Shown here: one piece after another, positions 57,222-64,000 of the stretch
Layout of the letters: each line of letters opens with the position of its first letter
Numbering within the stretch: the stretch's first letter is position 1
From: Bugulina stolonifera
Lineage: Eukaryota; Bryozoa; Gymnolaemata; Cheilostomatida; Bugulidae
Reading direction: 5' to 3'
NCBI GenBank assembly: GCA_935421135.1
Contig: OW285197.1
Location: 9,092,723-9,156,722, forward strand
DNA length: 64,000 bases
Made by a program: the position numbers and the translations under genes
Notes under the pieces: model-generated
Told to the model about the DNA's origin: nothing
Databases searched by the model: none
The model's input: only the letters and a program-made list of their open reading frames with translations

Positions 57222-59772
57222 TGTGGTGAAACAGCCTCCGTGGCAATGGCCTCCCTGGGCCAACCACACAACAGTGACATTATACTGACATTACATGTTA
57301 TCCATATTATCTATGTTATCCATATTCATTCATGCTTGATGTCTGATCTTATACCATTATTGTCATGTATGCTTGTACACTTATACATATTCAATCAACT
57401 TCTATTGCGTGCCTTACTATTGCCTGTCAATCAGACTATTGGAATTGCAACTTTATTACAACTTGGTTTTTCCCATATACTGTTAGCAATTACCTTCTCT
57501 TGTCTGATTATATTAAATGGAGTCTTTTACCATACATTATAAGTATCACTTGGGGCCGATGCTTCAGGAAAGGCTCATATTCATACACTTTGTTTTACAT
57601 TATTGTAAGCACTTTTTGTGCCAAGGCTGACCCTTTTTATGTGGCCGACGTCGGGCGGAACCATCCATGTTGTTGCATCAGTTCCGACCCGATACCTTAT
57701 CGGCCTCTTTTGGCCGAAAATAGAATTAGTATAAAGGCAGTACATTTTCTGTATCAAATCAGTTGTTGATTGCGCTCTAATAAAGCAACATCTCCTAACT
57801 CAAACCTGTAGAGGCTTTCTCTTGTAGGCGGGTAACTCCACCGGCGGATCCATAGATCCATAAGGCTCGAGTTCATCCCCATCCTCGTTTAAGCATATCT
57901 CTACACCACTTCTACGACTTAGGTCGATCCTGGATTCTATATGAATCTAGCGTAGGGCTTAAGATCCTAGAATACCAGATGTTTCATTGCACTCCTCTGA
58001 TGTATAAAGTCTACAAGACCTACGTTGGTCCTGAGCGCTCTAATGAGGCTCGGCATCGGCCTACGTCTGATACATATCAATGAGAGCACATATAATAACT
58101 GTTCACTGTTTATGTAATGAGCAGAAGGTTACTTGGTCGGCCTCTACCACCTTCCAAGCCGTTCCCATACGAGCGGTCTATCGGCCCTCGTATGTAAACA
58201 CACTAAAAACATTACAATATTGCATACGTGGGCTAAACCAATTAAGCACATGAAAGGGGTAGCAAGGTTAGTCAGATAGTTGTAATTAATACTCTTTGCA
58301 ATAGAAGCATTTCAAATATTCAAAGGAAACAGACATTGTTATTTCAATATAATTCGATGTACAAGATAGATAAAGTAATAAATGCTGCCTGGTACAGGAC
58401 AACTAACTATGTTTTATATGGGTATTGTATGTATACATGTATGTATGTATCCGCCATATTATGCCTATGTATATCTTAGGTAACTAGGTAAAGGTTTAGT
58501 ACTATGTGTTCTAGCATCAGCTGAAGCTGTATGCCTGCAGGATAGGATGGGTGCTAATTGAAAACGTTTCCAGGTGTTTTGAAAAGATTTCACTAAAACA
58601 TTTTTTCGAGTATGTGTATATGTACATAAATCTGAACATCTACAATGTAAATGCTTAAATTTGTGTTCAGCCTACAGACCTCCACGTTGTATATTGGGAG
58701 AGGTTTTGCATCCATTCAGGAGGGCAGAGAGTTCATTACACATTCTGTATAGAACTTAAACTGTTTTAGTAATCTAGAGACAGGCCGTTGAACTTTGGGA
58801 ATACCTGGCTATGGTATTGTAATGTTCTGAGCTGGTATGGGAAGTGCTTGGAGGTTGGTAGAAGACGACCAAGGTAACTTCCACACATTACATAGAGTGA
58901 ACAGTTAGTTAATGCTCTATTATTGTTGATAATGACGTAGGCCGAGGCTGAGACTCATGAAAGAGTCCAGGGTCGACGTAGGTCTGTAGGTTTGTACTCC
59001 AAAGGAGTGTAGAAAGAAGTGGTAGTAGTCTAAGGACTTAGACCCGACGCTAGATTCATAAGGAATCCAGGGTCGGCTAAAGTCCAATGGTGTAGAACTC
59101 ACAAGGAGTGTAGAAAGAGTTGCTTAAACGAGTATGAGGTGAGCTCGAGCCGCTTAGGTCTAAGAAGACCTGTGGGTGGAGATACCTGCTTGCAAGAGTA
59201 TGCCTCTAGGTTGAGTTAGGAGATGTTGCTTTGTTAGAGTGCAATCAACAACTGGTTTGATAGAAAAAATGTACTGGCTTTTATACTAATAACACTTCTG
59301 GAAAAAGGTACGATAAGGTATCGGGCTAGTATGATAAGGCATTGGGCCGGAACTTACGCAACAACATGGAGTAGTTCCGCCCGACGTCGGCCACCAAAAG
59401 GGTCGACCTTGCACAAAAAATGCTTACAATAGTCCAGTATGGATAATATATAAATATGGCCATGTTTAGAGACATCGGCCCCGAAAAATGTACAGGTAAA
59501 AGACTTAGAAGATATAATCAAGCTAAATAGATAATTGCATACACAGTATAGTTAAACCATGCGTAAATGCGATAACCTGATTGGTTAATAATAACAATAC
59601 AAAGCACACTATGCATAAGCAGTTGATTATAATGGTAATGGAGTAATGTCCATGCATGTATAAGAATATATAGTAAGGTAATGTCAATGCATGGCAATAG
59701 AGTGAATATGAGAACAATGTCAGAGTGTGGTTAGCCAAGGGTCACTATCACCACCGAGGCTGATTCACCACA
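57222..59772. mobile_element. Element with 0.87-kb inverted LTR-like arms
   Basis: The left arm (57222 to about 58080) and right arm (about 58926-59772, inverted) both start TGTGGTGAA.CAGCCTC and end TATCA at the inner side. Each arm holds a TATA box (TTAGTATAAA.GC) and the left also AATAAAGCAACATCTCC. ATAT lies at 57218-57221 and 59773-59776. The 840-bp centre has no reading frame of note. The arms look like LTRs in opposite orientation, which is unusual. Explanations are two facing solo LTRs, a recombined element, or a DNA transposon whose TIRs carry promoters. Confidence 0.65.
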
Positions 59773-61830
59773 ATATCTGTTTTATTGAATGAACATGATA
59801 TTTTTTATAAAAGCAGTTGTGGCTACTTTGTGTTTCTGCAATAGCTATACTATCATGTGGCAGAGTTGAGATAATCTAAAAAATATTTAGTGTATCAACA
59901 TGAATAGATAGAAATAACTCCTACTGACGACATGATTGTAAGAATTTTAAAAATTTTGGGGCTACTTTTCCGCAGTTTAGCATCTATTAGCTACTCTTAA
60001 ATAGTTTAGATATCCTTATAAAGGTACCAAGTAATGCTAACATAGTTGATTTGCCGAAAAAACCTCAAACTTTCATTATAGTCCCACTTTAAAAGTTTCT
60101 TCATGCCCGGCTTTTACGTGTAAGGCCTGTAGTCCATCAGCCAACCATCAAAAAGTGGCTTAGTTTTTGAAGTTTGTTCCTGACCTCTCCAATCTATACA
60201 AATTTTTGGCTCCAAAGTAAACAAGACCTAAATTTTATAATTCTGGAAACCAACCCTCTGAAATATGTTGACGAAGACCTCAAATTTTAGGTCAAAGTTC
60301 ACTTCCTCAGCGAAAAATGCCAATATTCGCCATTTTTTGTGGTTTGCAAACCTTCTGGCAATAAATCCACAGTGCATGGGCTCTTCATATTTAAGCATAA
60401 TGTTACCACAAGCAGTCCAATGCTCGTTACAGAGGGGATAATATATTAGAAAACATTCTGGCACCAAATCCATAATGCACAGGCTCTTCATATTTAAATA
60501 TGATGCTACCACAAGCAGTCTGGTGCTCCATACCAAATTTCATGAGTGTCAGTCCAAAAGCTTTATGATTAAAATATAAACTCCTCCGTTACAAAGGGGG
60601 ATAATTCCTAAAAACATTGAAATTTCCACAAACTGCAGAGACTTTTGGTGTTATCGTAAACAAGGCCCCAATTTGATGATTCTAGAAGTTTGACAATGAC
60701 CTTCTTCGTATTTAAGGATGCTGTTACTACATTCAGTGCAATACCCTGTGCATAATATGATAACCTGCGCAGACTTTCTACGGAGAGCAACATATGTTTT
60801 GTTACAGTGGAAATAACACGTAAAATGATCATTCATGAAAATTTTGGAACTTTATAAACATTTACTGTTTTTTGCTGACCTTCCAAGTATACTCTAGTGT
60901 TGTTCTATTGTATCTACTTGAGAACTTATGAGCCATTAGTGTATCTTGTAATGAAGTGTCAGCATGAGCCCAGCGATTGTAAGATAATATTGATGCATTT
61001 TATTACAATTACAGATACAGGTTGGGTAGTATATTATATTTAGTGACAAAGCATAAAATATATGCAAAAACCCGTGACATAATGACCTCTATATTACCCA
61101 CTTGCATGGACAATAAGAACCAGAGCTAATAGACTAAGTTCGAAGGAACATGTGCTGTACCATGAAACTAAAAAATTAATTATAATTTGATCCAGTAAGA
61201 TACAGACAACCTAACGCAGGCACAAAATATGACATGCATATAAATTAACAAATTATAATTTAGGCTAAACTTACAATTAACATACAGGCATACAAGTATC
61301 TATATAATATCATCTGGTACTGTGTACTTGCATATTTGGTCTTCTTACAGGAGCCACAGACAGCATGTAACACCACTACATAACTTTGTACGTGAGATCT
61401 AATACCTCTTATCCATAGTTAACAGGGCGAGGCACTTCCATCCTCAGTTTATAGACCCTTGTACAAATTGGAGCAACATAATTGGCATGGGTAGCACGAA
61501 TCTTCAGTGACGATTTACGTGGTGGGGAAAGGTGACTTGTCCCACCACTAGTTATGAAACGTGTAAATCCAAGTGCATTGACAGATTTTCTGTGCTCAGG
61601 TAGATGATTAGGGTAACTTCTTCGAATACAAATCACGATTAATGATTTTAAACTTTGTTTCACTAGGTATATGGAGTGTCATACTGTACACTAGGAATAC
61701 AAGGTTATACAGCAATTGCGGTACCGTTTTGTTCAGTACTATTAATAGTTTAGTCTTTGGGTGTTCAGTGGCCATGTGGTACTTGATTTCGTTTGGTTGA
61801 TAGCATTAGAAATACCTATACTACTTCAAT

Positions 61831-62343
61831 GATCGCTCTGCGTCATTCAAGAATCACCATCATAGCAGTCATCAACACCGTCGATGGTACTGTATACTGC
61901 TGAGGTTGATCGTAATTCAGTTGAGGTAGTAACACGGCAACATTGTTTCTAGCCAGTCCGCCCTAGCAAAAGACAAAAATACACAAACTCATCTAATTTT
62001 TTTAAAAGATGTTCTCAAGAGTATGAATTGCTAAACAACAAATTAAATCTTTTGTTACCCTTTATAATGTAAGCGTATGTACGCGAGCTCATAATTTAAA
62101 TCTATGTATGTTTGAATATAAGGGAAAAAAGTGAAGAGTTCTGCTTCAAGGAATTCTTACATGTATATATCATCCATCAAAAATATTTTCTGATATAGCC
62201 CCTTGCATCGACAGTAAGAACATACCTACTAAGGCAAGGTCTGTCCGCATGCTTACTTTGTGTCTTGTAACGTTGGTATGGATACATTTGCCTTATCACC
62301 CACCAATCACATCTTCAAGGTTTCTTTTCAGCAATGCAACTTC
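61831..62343 (-). CDS. Possible terminal exons of an unknown minus-strand gene
   Basis: A frame beginning VEVALLKRNLEDVIG after a good acceptor (about 62346) can splice at G|GTGGGTG to an exon near 61966. That exon starts GLARNNVAVLLPQLN and runs to a stop near 61831, in phase. Composition looks coding-like but no domain is recognised, and no upstream exon was found. Low confidence. Confidence 0.2.
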
Positions 62344-63217
62344 CACCTAAAACAGCAAGGGTTTTACAACTGTAGGTAATGAAATATAAATGTACTGGTC
62401 CAGAAACAAAGAATTATTCCAGGGTGTAGATGGAAAAATATTTGTAGAACAATAATAGGAGTGGAAGGGCTGTGTGCATGTGAAATAACAGAAGGGCAAA
62501 CATAACTGCAGCCTTCGCAGTGAAATTAATGCCACAGTTTTAATGCTAGTATCCTCCAGAAAATATCTAGTAAACATGGAACATAACTACAACCTAGATT
62601 AGACTACTTGAACATTATCCTTAATTATATAGGCCTACATTAAAATCAAAATGAAGTTTAAATCTTTATTGCATTGCTAGGTGAAATATACAATAGCAGT
62701 CTTGCTACACTATAACATAATTATAATAACAGAATAACAATACAAAACTACATATTAGTATAATTTTGTATACATGTCTATAACCATAACAAATAATTAT
62801 ACATGTGTATTTAAAACTAAATTTAGGCTATTTCATAAATTTCTTGTGGATCAAGATCGTGCAAAAAATTTGCTGATTGCGATCAACTTCATCACATTTA
62901 ATTATATTATTATAAAAATATTATATTGAGTAATTATAACAGATTTGTGACGAGGTATGAGAATAATTCACATGGGAATGGAATAAGCAATTAGACTTTT
63001 ATAAAATGATAATTATTATTAATTATAATTATGGATAAATACATGTTCCCACTAAAAAGTAATTGCCATAAATTATAATGAATAATTAAATTAGGTAAAC
63101 TTAAATTTTTATCCATGTCACAAAATGAAGTTTAAATTTTTCAACCAACTAGCTACTAACTATAACTATTGAATATAATCTTTCTCCTAGTCAGTCACAT
63201 TCACATACGAAGAGTTG

Positions 63218-63897
63218 AATTCCAAAATGAGACATAGACCATTTTAAAAAAAATTGAGGTTGACATTCCACGGTGTTTTTCACAGTACAGAGTTTCATAT
63301 GGACCAAAATATTTTGTTCAAAATGCTGCATATCCACAGTAATAATATTGGAAATACCAGTATACGGTTCCAAAATGAGATATATCCATGATTGTTGAAT
63401 TTAAAAATGAGACAAATCCTTTTGTCCAATGACAATGTGTGCCCTTCAGCTAACCAGCCAATCAGTATCAACCTAGTATTTCATGCAGAACTCAATAATG
63501 GCTTCAATGTACAACCCGGCTGGTTTTGATTCCTTGGATGAAAATGTTCAACAACTTTACCTCTCCTAATGGTAGCAGCAAAAAAAGACCAAACAAAGAG
63601 GCTCACCAACACACTATTAGAAAAAAGCTCTTCATAGTGGAGAAGTGACAATGTCAGAATAACATAATATAGCCAATTTGATTCATTTCTTAATTTTTGG
63701 GGAGACATGCATGCACATAAAAATGTTTAGATTGCTGTCAAAGATTGTGATAAGGGCTTCATTGTTTACTTTGAATTATTGACTAATTTAGTACAAGCTG
63801 TTATATGACAATAATAACATTCAACTATTTGATTCAGTTGTATATATGAATCAGTGTCAAAGTGAGACATATCTGAGGATATGTCTCACTTTGGAAC
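63218..63897. repeat. Possible MITE with TCCAAARTGAGACATA ends
   Basis: TCCAAAATGAGACATA at about 63220 is matched by the inverted TATGTCTCACTTTGGA at about 63881-63896. Further copies lie at about 63368 and 63400. No target duplication found. Confidence 0.4.
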
Positions 63898-64000
63898 GGG
63901 ATGTGAAATTCAAAGGACTGTAGCGTGGCCACATTGCTCACATGATTTTCATAAAACATCCCAATAATTGGGCCTAAGTCTAACACGTTGAAATGCAAAA

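Larger units (their letters stand above)
59777..64000. other. Mostly non-coding, with possible minus-strand exons
   Basis: Three related ~50-bp repeats with CTTC.TATTTAA and TACCACAAGCAGT lie at about 60376, 60480 and 60703. Possible minus-strand exons are listed separately. Near 63218-63896, copies of TTCCAAAATGAGACATA occur in both orientations, ending in a perfect hairpin (63868-63893). The missing N-terminal exons of the acyltransferase gene should lie here or beyond the window; none was identified. Confidence 0.35.

Overview
This is animal (metazoan) nuclear DNA. Genes are split by GT-AG introns, and they encode an intermediate filament protein with a lamin tail domain, an NRF-6-type membrane acyltransferase, an ARM/FN3 protein and an IkB-like ankyrin protein. 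The background is AT-rich, full of short palindromes such as ACATGTACATGT, and crowded with transposons. It looks like a marine invertebrate, perhaps a sponge, but the sequence alone does not fix the phylum. All gene models were assembled by hand from splice signals and reading-frame phase.

Layout. 447-1419 is a hAT-type MITE with a perfect 8-bp target duplication. 2659-11818 is a 9.2-kb mobile element with about 1.2-kb terminal inverted repeats, AG/CT termini and a 6-bp target duplication (AAAGTG). It carries two divergent spliced genes: a 334-aa IkB-like protein (minus) and an unrecognised 504-aa Cys/His plus Ser/Thr-rich protein (plus). A 1.5-kb minisatellite built of 10- and 21-bp units lies between them. 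14525-19449 is a young LTR retrotransposon (minus) with PBS, Gag, a textbook -1 frameshift site and an aspartic protease joined to about 600 unexplained residues. It has no reverse transcriptase or integrase that I can see.

21728-35625 holds an 18-exon host gene (plus): ARM repeats, three FN3 domains and a Ser-rich tail (945 aa). A four-exon antisense gene for a 117-aa membrane protein sits inside its seventh intron, and two hAT MITEs and a large GTA microsatellite are also intronic. 40465-46935 is a complete 13-exon intermediate filament gene (627 aa) with a long lamin-type rod, a lamin tail domain, and no visible NLS or CaaX box. Convergent to it, 48107-56492 (minus) holds the ten C-terminal exons of an acyltransferase-3 protein; its N-terminal exons were not found. 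56936-59772 is a composite repeat with 0.87-kb inverted LTR-like arms. The last 4 kb are mostly non-coding, with possible minus-strand exons.

The most unusual object is the 9.2-kb element. It has the structural hallmarks of a Polinton/Maverick (long TIRs, 5'-AG end, 6-bp duplication), no replication genes, and as cargo an inhibitor-of-NF-kB homologue with a possible phosphodegron at its extreme N-terminus.
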